The position numbers and the translations under genes were made by a program. Positions 12,091 to 23,864 of a DNA stretch of 64,000 nucleotides are shown piece after piece. This DNA is from Acorus gramineus (taxonomy: Eukaryota; Streptophyta; Magnoliopsida; Acorales; Acoraceae), in the NCBI GenBank assembly GCA_030737835.1, contig CM060847.1:10678704-10742703 (forward strand), in the 5' to 3' direction. Position 1 is the stretch's first letter. Each line of letters opens with the position of its first letter. Under the pieces are notes generated by a model that saw only the letters and a program-made list of their open reading frames with translations, did not search any database and was not told the origin of the DNA.

Positions 12091-12106
12091 TATATAATTA
12101 TATATT
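12091..12106 (-). promoter_or_regulatory. TATA region of copy B
   Basis: Minus-strand ATATATAATTATATA precedes the same CACCTCACAAGAG and GCATACAAAGAAGAGAAG leader seen in copies A, C and D. The first leader exon ends AGAGAAG|GTAAAA near 12048. Confidence 0.6.
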
Positions 12107-12146
12107 GGTTGTATTTGAAGTTTAGGTTGGTTACACAACAAATTTA

Positions 12147-13041
12147 AAGCTTATTTGGATACTGTGCAAATGGGGGTGGGTTTTCATTTGCACTGGGTCA
12201 AACACAATACCTTGTTTGGTTATGATAATTAATTGTAACAAATAAAATCCCAGGGTTCTCATTTGCCACATTAAATGGGGCAATCAAAATCCCAACCAAC
12301 CCCATGTGTTATTTGTAACAACTCTCAAGTGTATTTAACGTAATTTTACATTTTTGCCCTTTAAAAGTCCATGTTATCCAAAATAAATGTTTCTTCTCGT
12401 AATTTTATTTTAAGATTTAAAATAAATAATTACATTTTATAAATTTATATAACTTAGAATAATATAATTATGTAGATTATAAATAATAATGTGGCATAAA
12501 ATATTATAAATGTTATTATATTAAAATATACCAAAAAATCTTAACTAACTATCGTAGATATTATCCAACAAAATTGTTATTTATAAAATATAAAAAAACC
12601 TTGTGGGATTAATTGTTAATTGAAATTAGATTTTTTTTGTTTATATTCTATTATATTAGAACCATTTTTTTTACCAAATTGACTTATATATAGATTAAAA
12701 AAACTAATATATGCAATATTAAATTTTTATTTTTTATATATAATATATTGTTCATATATTTTATCGGTTTTAAGAAAATAAAATATTTGATAATCATTTG
12801 AAAAAAAATATTTTGTCTATTTATAATATTATTATCTTTTAACATAATAAATTAACACATATACAAACAATTTCACATATGTAAAACAAACAACTACTAA
12901 CAAGAACATGTGTATAAATGATAGCACAACATGAAAATAGAAAAACATGTGCAAACAATGTACAAAGTTTCTCTGCACGTGCAATGTAAAATTTGCATGT
13001 GCAAAAAAATACGTACAAATAATCACTGCATCCAAACACCC
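12147..13041. mobile_element. Nonautonomous PIF/Harbinger-like element, about 0.9 kb
   Basis: The left end is AAGCTTATTTGGATACTGTG; the right end, inverted, is AAGGGTGTTTGGATGCAGTG. TTA flanks both ends (12144-12146 and 13042-13044). Copy A supplies the empty site at 7490-7505, where CAACAAATTTAAATTATG is continuous. No transposase frame is seen; small minus-strand frames inside are low-complexity. It lies upstream of the copy B promoter and may have altered its regulation. Confidence 0.75.
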
Positions 13042-13773
13042 TTAAATTATACTATAACTATATTTAATGATCCAAACAATATATAATATCTAACCAAAGT
13101 AGTTACAATTATGAGTTGTGTGTTGATTTTATCCTGTTAAGTTTTATTTTTATCTTAAAAATTAGTAATTAAATAAATAAAAGATTAGCTCAAAACGAGT
13201 TACAAAAAGGAAGATCTAATTTTAAGAAACAATTGGAGTTATAATGTAAACATAATGCTTTTTTAATTATTTTAATAATATGATTATATCAACTCCATCA
13301 ACGCCAAAATTATGTAACTAACAAAACATATTTCGAATCTTCATAATATATGCAATTATATATATGGTTGGATTTAAGTAAAATCTATTACATTAAAATC
13401 AACTCTTCATATCAATATATTTCACAAGCAAAATTTTATGTTTTTCATTTAACGAAGAAGCTTAGAATGAAAAGTCAAAAACATATATAAAATATATAAT
13501 TTTTTATTTTGTGAGTTTTACCACTATGTTTATCTGAATACACATACCTGTAAATCAGCTATTGAATGAAAGGGAAACTAAGGGAAACTAAAGGCAGTAA
13601 AAAAACTACAATAATCAAAGTGTATAAACAATATCTTTAACAAATAAGATTGTGGCAAAGTAATTATATTTAGAGCTTCAATTAGCAGTAGATATAACGA
13701 TCGAGAATCCCTAACTGAACGGTCACGATTTTTTCAATCGCATCCTTCAAATCATCAAAATAATTTATTAGTT

Positions 13774-13990
13774 TTTTTTTTTTTTTTGATATATAAGCCC
13801 AAACAAGACAACAGTTTTGCTTACGAACAAGATAGACCTGAACTAACCAGGGTTCATATAAGAGACAGTGGGTCTAATCCACAGACAACCAGCCAACAAG
13901 GCTGTTTTTCTTGTTTTACCTTCCTCCTGCCTCTGCAGGGAATCAAACTCACGACCCTTGACAAAAGGGGTGTCCCTGCACCACTATGAC
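13774..13990 (-). mobile_element. tRNA-derived SINE with 16-bp target-site duplication
   Basis: Direct repeats AAATAATTTATTAGTT (13758-13773) and AAATAATTCATTAGTT (13991-14006) differ at one base. On the minus strand the element starts with an A-box-like AGTGGTGCAGGG and has a B-box-like GAGTTTGATTCC about 30 bases later. It ends in a poly-A tail (the T run at 13774-13787). This is the plan of a plant Pol III SINE. Confidence 0.8.
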
Positions 13991-14567
13991 AAATAATTCA
14001 TTAGTTATGGGAAGAAAGGTACAGGTATAGGTGAATAAGTCCGTCGCTGTAGAGTTTCCATGAAGACCTCTATTTTCAAGAGATGCTCGATAAGGGAATT
14101 AGACCCCGGGAAGCTATTGGAATTTGAATTGAAGCAGGTGCTTCTTGATCAGGGGATGAATGATTTGGTTCTTGAGTTGGCCTGGTCTGAAGCTTGATAG
14201 ATTGAGGAATTTAAACACAGTTGGTGTTGACTGGTTCTTGTTAGTGCTGATTGTCATTAATTTATACAAATTAATGTTGTTTTGATCTTGATGATCATTT
14301 TTATTTTTATTGAAGTAAACTTCATAGTTCATATGCCCATCTTTTGTTGTTACCATCCATTTGAGTTGGATAGTATTTGAATTTGTTGTTAAATCATTAG
14401 AAAAAAAAAGTTATGCTTGAATAAAACAAGATTTTAGATACACATGTTCTAGTTAGAGTCGAGACATTATTGGATGGAAAATGTTAAATTAATAAATAAA
14501 TGACATGTGAGTCATCGTCGTTGCTGTCATTGTCCTCCGAATCAACATCTTCGGAGTTCTCCTCCTC

Positions 14568-16344
14568 CTACTCTTCATCGTTGTCGCCTTCGCCATCATC
14601 AGAGTGGTCCTCTGAGTCGCCTCCTTCCCAATTCTCCTCTTCATCGTCGTCGTCATCATCAGAATGGTCTTCGGAGTCGCCGCCCTCCCAATTCTCCTCC
14701 TCGTCGTCGTCCTCATCATCAGAATGGTCTTCAGAGTCACCGCCCTCCCAATTCTCCTCCTCGTCGTCGTCCTCATCATCAGAATGGTCTTCCGAGTCGC
14801 CGCCCTCCCAATTTTTCTCCTCCTCGTCGTCGTCGTCATCATCATCGGAGTAGTCATCTGAGTCACCGCCCTCCCATGCCTCTTTAGAGTTGTAGTACTC
14901 GACATCACTATTGTTGTTGTCATTGTTGCTCCATATCGGTCTGGGACACACAATCTCCTGTAACCTCGACCACAACTCCTCGAACCTGAAACCTTCCATG
15001 GTTAAATTGGGAACAACATATTTTCGGTCGACCTATAAAAGAAAAAGAATGTATAGTTAGATGAGATATTATTAAACAAATAATGTTAATAACGAGCGAT
15101 TTATATTGATTTTGATTTTCAAAAAATAACAAGCGATCTATATTTAAGCGTGTGTGTGTGTGCCTCTCTCTCTCTCTGTATATAAAATATGAAAATGATA
15201 ATATGTAGTTCGTGTCATGTATATACATCTCTTATCAAGTATATGTGTCAATAAGGAATGCACATTGTCAATAAAAATTGCTAAGGAAGTACATATATCT
15301 CGTCTAAGAGGTTTTTACCTTGATGGTCCTTGATAATGAATATCGAGGTATTTATTTATATACTAATCCAAAAGGGTTTTGAGATGTATGTAACATCATT
15401 TTATATTTTGACTTTAATAAATTTATTAAAATCAATTATTTAAATATATTTAAATGATAATATTATATCCCTATCCACTCAGTCTCATGAAATGCTTTTC
15501 AATAAAGCTTTTTTTTCATATATGCCCCCAAACAATCACATTTGTCAGAATATTCCTAAATTTTGTTATTTTCAGTAATACCCCTCAAACACATTTAAAT
15601 TATGCATAAATATTATTTTGTAACCCATTTGTGGGGGTATTGATAGTTTTAGAGTTCGAAATAATTTTTTTTTTTGACAATATAAGCTTGATATAGGTAT
15701 ATATATACAAAAAAAAAAAACCTTTTTTTTAGTTGTACATAACATATTTCTTTCATTTATAATTCATAACAAATTTTGGAAATAACTGATTTAATAATAT
15801 TAAGATTTCATTATATTATTTGCATATATATATAAATGGGTTGAAAAATCATGAGAGTGCTAGTTTAGAGAAACTGTTTTAAAACTTTTTTTTATTTATA
15901 CGCACATTGTACGTAGATGAATACAAATTTTTCCATGGGACTATCCACATGGGCCACACGTAACAAAGATGATCATCATCAAATAGTAAAAGAATTGTTA
16001 CACTCATTTTATTTTACAGAAATAAACGCAGTTCGTTCATTTTTTTTTTTTAATCATACACATTATTTAGTGAAGCATATGTTTTTTTGAAAGGTGAAGT
16101 AGTATTCTAACTAATTGAATGATACCAGTGAAAATCTTTCTAAATTTTTTTTTCTTCTAAAACTAGAAAAAAAAATCAAATTCACCTTGTAATCAGAGTT
16201 GGTCTCGGAGTCCACGAGTCTCTCTTTGAGCTCCTCCACTTGTTCCCCAAGCTCTCTCGTGAAGTTCTCTAGATTAATCAATCGCTTATTCATGTCCACA
16301 ATATTAATATCCGACGACATTTCTTTTGAATTACGATGGGCCAT
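14568..16344 (-). CDS. Copy C: acidic family member with a 20-residue minisatellite
   Basis: Exon 1 is 16344-16186 (53 codons; MAHRNSKEMSSD, core LENFTRELGEQVEELKERL) with donor AAG|GTGAAT. Exon 2 is 15032-14568 (acceptor TTATAG|GTC), giving 207 aa. The N-terminal part is shorter than in A and B and lacks their first coiled-coil turns. Exon 2 holds a stretch found in no other copy (MEGFRFEELWSRLQ), then about five tandem units of NWEGGDSEDHSDDEDDDEEE. The TAG at 14570-14568 falls inside the acidic region: reading through would continue acidic for about 20 more residues to TAA. Copy C may therefore be a shortened but expressed protein. Function unknown. Confidence 0.55.
14585..14875. repeat. 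60-bp coding minisatellite in copy C
   Basis: Four to five head-to-tail units of 60 bp (last unit toward the protein N-terminus slightly longer). Each encodes NWEGGDSEDHSDD plus a D/E run. Units are nearly identical, which implies recent expansion or homogenisation. Confidence 0.85.
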
Positions 16345-17442
16345 CTACACAACACAAAATAAATAAAATAAATCAAAAGGAGTTTTGGAAAACATTACAT
16401 AAATTCTAGGTATATTTATACTGGTCAGTTATGGATGATTTGTTATTTGTTTGTTAAGAGTTAGATGTATTTGTTAAGATATGTATTTGTTAATTAAAGA
16501 TTTGGTTTGTTCATTTTATTTATTTTTTAGATTTTTTTTTTCAACTTTAGGGATTCAGAATATATATAAACAATTAACTTTAATTATCTATGAAAAGAAC
16601 TCGATATATTGATTATGTAAATTAGATATACATGGTAATCAAAATATATATTGATTTTTAAAACATAAATTTTATTATTTATTATGTAAATATAAATTCA
16701 TATCACCGAGGACCCCACAGCCCAACATGCTTAACCATAATAACGATTATATGTTTTTCATTTTGGCTGAAACCTAGAGAATGATCTGACTGGAAAAAGT
16801 ACAAACCATTGAATTTCTGTGTTTTTTATGTTTTGGATGAAACGGAGTTTAAAAATATTTATTTATTTTTAAATTTTGGCCTATCTGCAGGCCAGTATTA
16901 ATAAAAATATCTGAAAATCAAATATTATTCTACAATGTCTACCCTAATTAATTAAAAAGAACTATGTGTGATTACTCAATTCTCTATTGATTCAACTGAC
17001 CAAAATCATTAATAAGAATAACAACAGAAAAGAAAAAAGAATTACTTACTTAACTATTCTCTTCAATGTACGATCTAGCTCTTCAAAGTGTGTAATTCCT
17101 TAATGCATTAATCAATTCTTCAGTGATAAAAAATGTAAAGAGTCAAATATTAAAATCTAAGATAAAAAAATTTAAAATATTAAAAACAAATCTTAAAGGA
17201 AAAATAAACCAATCAATTCATCTTTGATCGACCAAAAAAAAAAATCCAATAAACAAAGGATGAAAACTTTTTTTTTTAACTCATGCAAGCTAAACAATAA
17301 ATATTTATTGAAAAACATTAAAAGCCAAAAAACAAAAAATTAAACATGGTTCTTCGTTTCCCCCCCTTCTTTTTTTTACCTGCTCTTCTTTGTATGCGAG
17401 AGGATTGAATTACTTTTTTTTTTGTCTTGTGAAGTCAGACAC

Positions 17443-17456
17443 CTATATTTATATAG
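17443..17456 (-). promoter_or_regulatory. TATA box of copy C
   Basis: Minus-strand CTATATAAATATAG, a textbook TATA box. The leader GCATACAAAGAAGAGCAG with a GTAAAA donor follows about 60 bases downstream. Confidence 0.65.
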
Positions 17457-18345
17457 GTGGCATGTTATAAGTTTTAGGTCAGATACATAACAAATTTCAA
17501 TTATATCATAATTATATTTTATAATCCAAACAGTATATAACTAGCCTTCTCCAACACGTCAAAATAAAAATAATATTAATAAAACATAAATATGTTATAC
17601 ATATTTAGAAAAAACATTAAATTATATGAAATAATATTAATGAAACTAGTTTAACACAATCTAAAAGACATGTTATTTCCAATACGTGAATAGAAAGTCA
17701 CATAACATATTCACAATAACAAAGATATTAATGATCATATATATATATATATTAATATATATATGGACCTTGTTATTCATGGGCATATATATATGATTTT
17801 AATCATCTGTATATTCATGTGCATATATGCATATATTATTATTATTATTATTATTAAAAAAATCATATAATATACAAATGATAAGGTTTATGAATGGATA
17901 AGAATTTGTTAAGCTAGAATTTGCTGGGTTGAGTCAATCTTATATGTTAAAAAAATCCACCTAGATCTGAATATATCCCCATCTCTCATAAAATTTATCA
18001 TATAAAATCACACATCTTCGTCCCTGCAATTAGTTTACTCCCAGAATCTCATTTCATGAATTACAAATAGCTATAAATACTTATTTGTTAAAAAAAAATT
18101 TAAAATCAATCTAATCCGTATATAAAAAAAAATATTACTATTAATGTAACAAAGGAACAAATTATTATAAATAAACAATAAATAATATAATATAAGTATT
18201 AATAATTATTAAATCATTTGTAAAATTTGACGTGGAAGTCATACATGAAAATAACCATATTTTTTAATTAATTTATTAGAGAATTCGGTTATATATAAAC
18301 TTTATGAAATCTAATTATTTATTTAAAATCTAAAAATAAGATTAA

Positions 18346-18576
18346 GGGACCGTTTGGATATGAGTTTAGGTAGATTCTGTGTTTGAAAAGCTAAAAATTT
18401 TAAAACTCAGATCCAAACACATTTTAAGCGTTTAGCTTTTCAAACCACAATATTCATTTTTAGGCCAAAAAAATCTTGCGGTTGAAAATCTAATAAAACA
18501 TAACTTTTCAAAAGCTGAGTTTGAAACATAAGATTTTAAAAATTTCATAGTTTCAACCTCACATCCAAACGCACCC
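18346..18576. mobile_element. Tourist/PIF-Harbinger-like MITE, copy 2
   Basis: A 231-bp element flanked by TAA (18343-18345 and 18577-18579), with ends GGGACCGTTTGGAT and ATCCAAACGCACCC. Its interior is related to the elements at 3583 and 18678. Confidence 0.75.
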
Positions 18577-18677
18577 TAAGAAAAGAAATATTGGATTTGT
18601 ATAATAATGAACATTGTTAAAGGGTAAACATGCAAAATTGTATTTAGGTACATAAAATAAAAAACGCTTTCACTCAG

Positions 18678-18874
18678 GCCTCGTTGGCATATGAGTTTAG
18701 GTAAAAATTCTCCACTCATATCGAAACACATTTTCTGCTTTTAGCTATTGAATCTTTCCTTTTTAAGCTAAATCTTGAAGTTGAAAATTTAATAAAACAT
18801 AAATTAAAGCTGATTTTAAAACACAAGATTTCAAAAATCTTAGTGTTTGAACCTCACATCCAAATGTGATTAGA
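18678..18874. mobile_element. MITE, copy 3, diverged
   Basis: Starts CCTCGTTGGCATATGAGTTT and ends near CTCACATCCAAATGTG. The interior clearly resembles the element 100 bp to the left. The ends are eroded, so target duplication is not readable. Confidence 0.55.
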
Positions 18875-19224
18875 TAGATAAAGAGAGATATCTAATTGAA
18901 GTAGTTAATTATGTGTCACACCATTAATTTATCTAGTTCAGTTTTATTTTTATCCAATATACAAAGATAAACTAAAAATTAAAATTAATCATTAAATTAT
19001 ATAAAACATATCAAAAAGATTCCCTCATTAATAGTTACAAAAAGGAAGATCTAATCTAATTCTGCCATGAAAATGATGATTTTTAAGTTGTTTTATAGTA
19101 ATATATATATTAAAATTCAACCATCAACGCCAAAATCGGTTATTTACTAATCTCCTTTACTAATCTAATACAAATGAAAAAAACTTCATATAATATATAA
19201 TAATCCTTTACTAATCTCCCAAAC

Positions 19225-20525
19225 TTACATACATAAGAACAAATCATCATTGCTTAAGCAGCTAGAAAAATTAGTTTGTTTTAATTCCAAATTCATCCAC
19301 CAACAACCAATCATCCCCATTTCCCTCTCCCTCGTTGTACTCCTCTTCAATAAGTTGTTTTTCTCTTCACAGTTGTTTTCCTCTTCAAAGTCGTCCACAT
19401 TTGAGTCTGCATCCAATGAGTCCTCCTCATCTTTGTTCTCTTCAGAGTGGTAAGAGGCCTCTTCAGAGTTGTTGTCCTCTTCAAAGTCCTCCTCCACATC
19501 TGACTCTGCATATTCCGAGTCCACATACTCCGAGTCGTCGTCGTCGTCAGAGTCGTTGAAATCTGAGTGATAATCTGAATCCCCCGAGTCGTCTTCAATG
19601 TTGTTGATGTCGCTCGACATCAAATTAGAACCTTTGGAACTCAAACCAGTATATGACTCGTCTTCTGATTCATCTTCAGATTCTTCTTCAACCTATAAAA
19701 GAAAAAACCAGAATATATATATACATATATACACAGTTAGATAAGATATTATTAAAGAATAATGTTAGAGACAAATCAGCGAGGTAGTTATGCATATGAT
19801 TTGGATTGTTTTAAAAATAATAATAATAAATGACCTCTACTGAGATATATCTTTTTGTGGGCAAATGTATATATTTACATATAATGAATACATAGAAAAT
19901 TACTAATGAGATACACACCTCCATAACCATCTATCTATACCTCTATAAACCATGATAGATGGCCACGTATAATAACAATGCTCATTATTAAATATAAAAA
20001 ATGTTACAGTCAATACTTTTTACCGTTCTAAATGCAGTTCGTCCATGCTTTCATTTTATAAATATCATACATATCAATCAACAAATGAAAATGTGAAAAA
20101 AATTTAACGAAACGTATAACTCATTACATTGAGTAGAAGGAGTTAAAGAAATGTATAAGACAACATTTTAATAATAGTATTCTAAATATATAATAAAAAA
20201 AAAACTATAAAATTGATCCATATAACAATTCCAAATTCACCTGCAATTCCTCTACATCATCAGTCATGCTCTTCGTGGACTCCCATGTATCTGAATCAGT
20301 ATAATGAGAAGTATAATAAGAGGTAATGTCCATCACCGGATCCATCAATAGCTCCTCCACTTGTGAGCCTATCTGTCTAGTGAAATTCTCCAGACCAGAA
20401 TTCTTTACTTCGAGCACCTCCAGTCGCGTGTCGATCTCCGAGACGACTTTCTCTATTCGAATCAGTCGTACATTCATCTCCATAATAAAGTCCAGCAACA
20501 TCTTCCCGCAGTTACAGTGGTCCAT
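19225..20525 (-). CDS. Copy D: acidic family member with a probable late frameshift
   Basis: Exon 1 is 20525-20241 (95 codons; MDHCNCGKMLLDFIMEMNVR, coiled coil RLIRIEKVVSEIDTRLEVLE, core ENFTRQIGSQVEEL) with donor CAG|GTGAAT. Exon 2 is 19692-19225 (acceptor TTATAG|GTT), giving 250 aa as read. Exon 2 is dominated by D, E and S with irregular SEYxxSEY-like units. The last 40 or so residues as read are basic and Cys/Trp-rich, unlike the family. In another frame the same bases encode DDWLLVDEFG and end at a TAA, matching the copy B end motif. The frame break lies near an A run around 19358. The gene may be newly broken, or this assembly may carry an indel. Confidence 0.55.
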
Positions 20526-21710
20526 TATCTACACAGTGTAAAATAAATAAAATAAGGAAAATGAAGGGGAGAATAGAAGAGAATGGGGGAATATGTTTAA
20601 AAAATAAAAATGTTTTTTTTTTCTATTTAAAAGGAATAGATGTAAATAACTATGTTATAATATGTGAGAAAAAAATGGTATTTGTATTTTATGTCCCCTA
20701 TGAAATTGTGTTATTTTATCTAATCTATCTCACTGATATAAAGAAATTCATATGTCAAATCAATTGTTATCACATCTTATAAATAATAAAGTCACAAGTC
20801 AAAATTATTTTTTCTTCGTTTATAAATTTTTATTAACAACTTATTCATATTTTATTAACAACTTACCAAACAACAATTTTTTTTTTTGTAACAAACGGGT
20901 TTACAAGTTTATTCGGTTATATTCCATCATATTCACTGCCTATTCCACTACGCCAATGGGGGCCAAGAAAACTGGAGTACTTTGAGATTTTGCTTATCAC
21001 AATCGATTACATTATAATCACAATTGATTTTTTATAATATAAATTTTATTATGTATATATAAATTCATATCTCCAAGGACCCCCCACACATAACCATAAA
21101 TCCATAATAACAATTATACATATGTTTTTCATTTTGGCTGAAACCTACAAAAAGATCTAAAAGAAAATTACAAACCATTGAATTTCTACGCTATTTATGT
21201 TTTGGATGAAATAGGGTTCAAAATATTTGTTATTTTATTTTTTTCCTACTACTATATTTATAAAAAAACCTGAAAATCAAATATTATTCTACAATGTCTA
21301 CCCTAAATTAAAAATAACTACGTGTGATTACTCAACTCCACTGATTCAACTAATCAAAATCATTCACAAGAGGATAAAAATAAGAACAAAAAATAAAAAA
21401 GAAACTACTTACTTTTTTTTTTCTCTAGTATACGTTTTATTGAAAGTGAAAAACTCCTCTATGTACTAATCAATTCTCCTGTGAATAAAAAATATAACGA
21501 GTTAAGTATTAAAAACTTAAGTCTAAACAAATATTAAAAACAATACATATAGGAAAAATAAACCAATCAATTCACCTTTGAAAAAATCCAATAAAACAAA
21601 GGATGAAATTTTTTTTAACACATGCAAGCTAAACAAAATCTTTGTTGAAAAATATTTATTGAAAAACATTAAAAACAAAAAAAAAAGGTTCTTCGTTTTC
21701 CCTTATTTAC

Positions 21711-21782
21711 CTTCTCTTCTTTGTATGCGAGAGATTTGATTTTTTTTTCTTCCTCTTGTGAGGGGAGATGTCTATATTTATA
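21711..21782 (-). promoter_or_regulatory. Promoter and first leader exon of copy D
   Basis: Minus-strand TATAAATATAG at 21782-21772 is the TATA box. About 25 bases on is the conserved CCCTCACAAGAG, then CGCATACAAAGAAGAGAAG ending at a GTAAAT donor after 21711. The same order is kept in copies A-C. Confidence 0.65.
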
Positions 21783-22449
21783 CAGATGGTATGTGAAGTT
21801 TTATGTAGCTTATATAACAAATTTCAATTATATCATAAATATATTTAATAATCCCAACAGTATATAATATTTAATATCTAATTGAAGTAGTTACATTTGT
21901 AAGTTGTATGTCACGCCATGATTATATTCGGTTCAGTTTTATTTTTATCCAATATGCAAAAGGTAAATTATAAATTAAAATTAATCATTAGATTAAATAA
22001 ACAAAATATATTAAAAGATTTGCTCATTATGAGCTACAATCAGGAAGATCTCAATCCAAGAATAAAGTGGAGGTTACCCAAAATTATTGGATTTATATAA
22101 TGTAATTGATGTAAATATGATAAATTTTTAATTTATTTATAATATATTATATTAAAATTCAACCATCAACGCCAAAATTCTATATGTAGGAGGAAATCTA
22201 TTTCGATTCTTCACAAAAAATGCAATCAAATAAGATTGGATTTTAGTAAATCTATTATATTGAAATCAACTCTTCATAAATATATAATATTCTTACTTTT
22301 CGTATAATTATAAAATCAAATGAAGAAAGGTTCTACAAACAAAATTGTGTTTTTCATTTAAGGAAGCCTAGAATAAAAGGTCAGAAATAGAAAAACACTT
22401 TTTTTTTCCAGTTCTACCACTATGTTCATAAATCCCTGATTCCCTTCCA

Positions 22450-23136
22450 TTATCAAATTTTCAATTTTATGATATTGCTTACATTGCACATTAAAATATA
22501 ATTACGAAAATTATATTCATGACGTGTGTGTGTGTGTATGTGTTTTATTGATTAATTTTTGAAAAAGATTATCATAGTTTATAAAATTTAAATCATATAC
22601 AGATGATGACGATTTGAATTGTGAAAAATAAAAAATGTAAACATTCATTATCTTCCTTTATCTATTATTATGCAAAACATAATAAACTTTGAAGGATAAT
22701 ACGTCAATTAATAAAACCTAATAAATATATCATTATTTATATTGTGAGACATTGCACACCTTTTAATTATTTTGGGGGGAAATTAATTAGGTTTCATAGT
22801 CACCCGTGAATTATTTTTAAACCCTTGAAAATTTTAAATTTTTTTCACTCTCTAAAACGGTGAAAATTATCTTTAGACCTGTCAAACACTTGCTCACACA
22901 TTGCTAACTTTCACAAAATATTAAAAGATGCATTTACATCTGTTTATAGAGATCTAAAGAAAACTTGAAAACTTTCAAAAGCTTGAAAATAATTCATGGA
23001 TAATCACAGAGATCCTTAATTAATTTTTTCTTTTTTAAAATGATATATATTATCCAATGAAGACCACAAAATACTTACATGTTTTTATCAGAAAATGAAG
23101 AATATACTTCAATGCTATATGCATTTATAAAAAATG

Positions 23137-23172
<36 letters not shown>

Positions 23173-23860
23173 CATATACCTCGTTAATTAAGGGTGGAAG
23201 AGGACTCTGTAACAGCACTCTTAATTTTGTTCCAAAGCCCATTGGGAGTAATAAAGCATAAAATAGTATTAACCAGAAGCCTGTCATTTTTAAAAATAAA
23301 AAACCTCCTACAGAAGCAACTCAAAACTTTGTAAGCCATCCTTTTAAATGCAAATAACCATCATGAAGAAATCATCCCACCTTAAATGATTTTCAGTACA
23401 CAGTGCCCAATCCACCTCCAATAAGATGATATTTGAACCCTTCATGACTAGTTTTCTACGTCTTGGCACTGTATAATCAATCGTTTGCTCTAGCACCGCT
23501 CTAATACTCATTCCATTTAATACATATGCCTAAGGAATTTAAACAAAATTTGAATTCATTAACAATAAATGCGAACCAAAAAGAAACTAAGCCAAAAATA
23601 AACAAAGCAAGATCCTGGTCAACCTGGCACATATCATCCCATGGTGCATGAGTTTAAGTCACCATATAAATATGGTAGGTACTCGTATATGTTACCTGCC
23701 ACAATAACAGTTTTGCATCAGTTTGATAATCCTATACACATACCCTGATAATCTCATAATCCACAAGACCAAGTTTTCGATTGCAAATACGGTGTAACAT
23801 ATAGCAGGACGAGCTTACAAAGAGGGAATCTTCAATCATAATTGGCCAACATTGTTGGTG
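22450..23860. other. Spacer between the array and bystin
   Basis: No gene is supported. There is a (GT)n run near 22525 and a (TA)n microsatellite at 23140-23167. The part from about 23300 to 23860 is less AT-rich and probably holds the bystin 3' UTR. Confidence 0.5.
23140..23167. repeat. (TA)n microsatellite
   Basis: About 28 bp of uninterrupted TA dinucleotides. Confidence 0.9.
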
Positions 23861-23864
23861 AATC

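Larger units (their letters stand above)
17541..18888. other. About 1.35 kb present upstream of copy C but absent from copy D
   Basis: In copy D, CAGTATATAATATTTAATA runs straight on to ATCTAATTGAAGTAGTTA near 21858-21895. In copy C the same two phrases are separated by this segment. It includes the two MITE-like elements at 18346 and 18678; the rest is AT-rich with a (TTA)n run near 17837. Composite insertion is inferred; edges are approximate. Confidence 0.5.

Noticed and set aside
14500-14887. Long plus-strand frames rich in Ser or Arg/His opposite copy C
   Set aside because: They are antisense shadows of the repetitive GAT/GAA codons of the acidic exon; the minus-strand frame has family splice sites.
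23610-23700. Possible SINE head with a GAGTTTAAGTCACC box
   Set aside because: No second promoter box, tail or target duplication could be seen.
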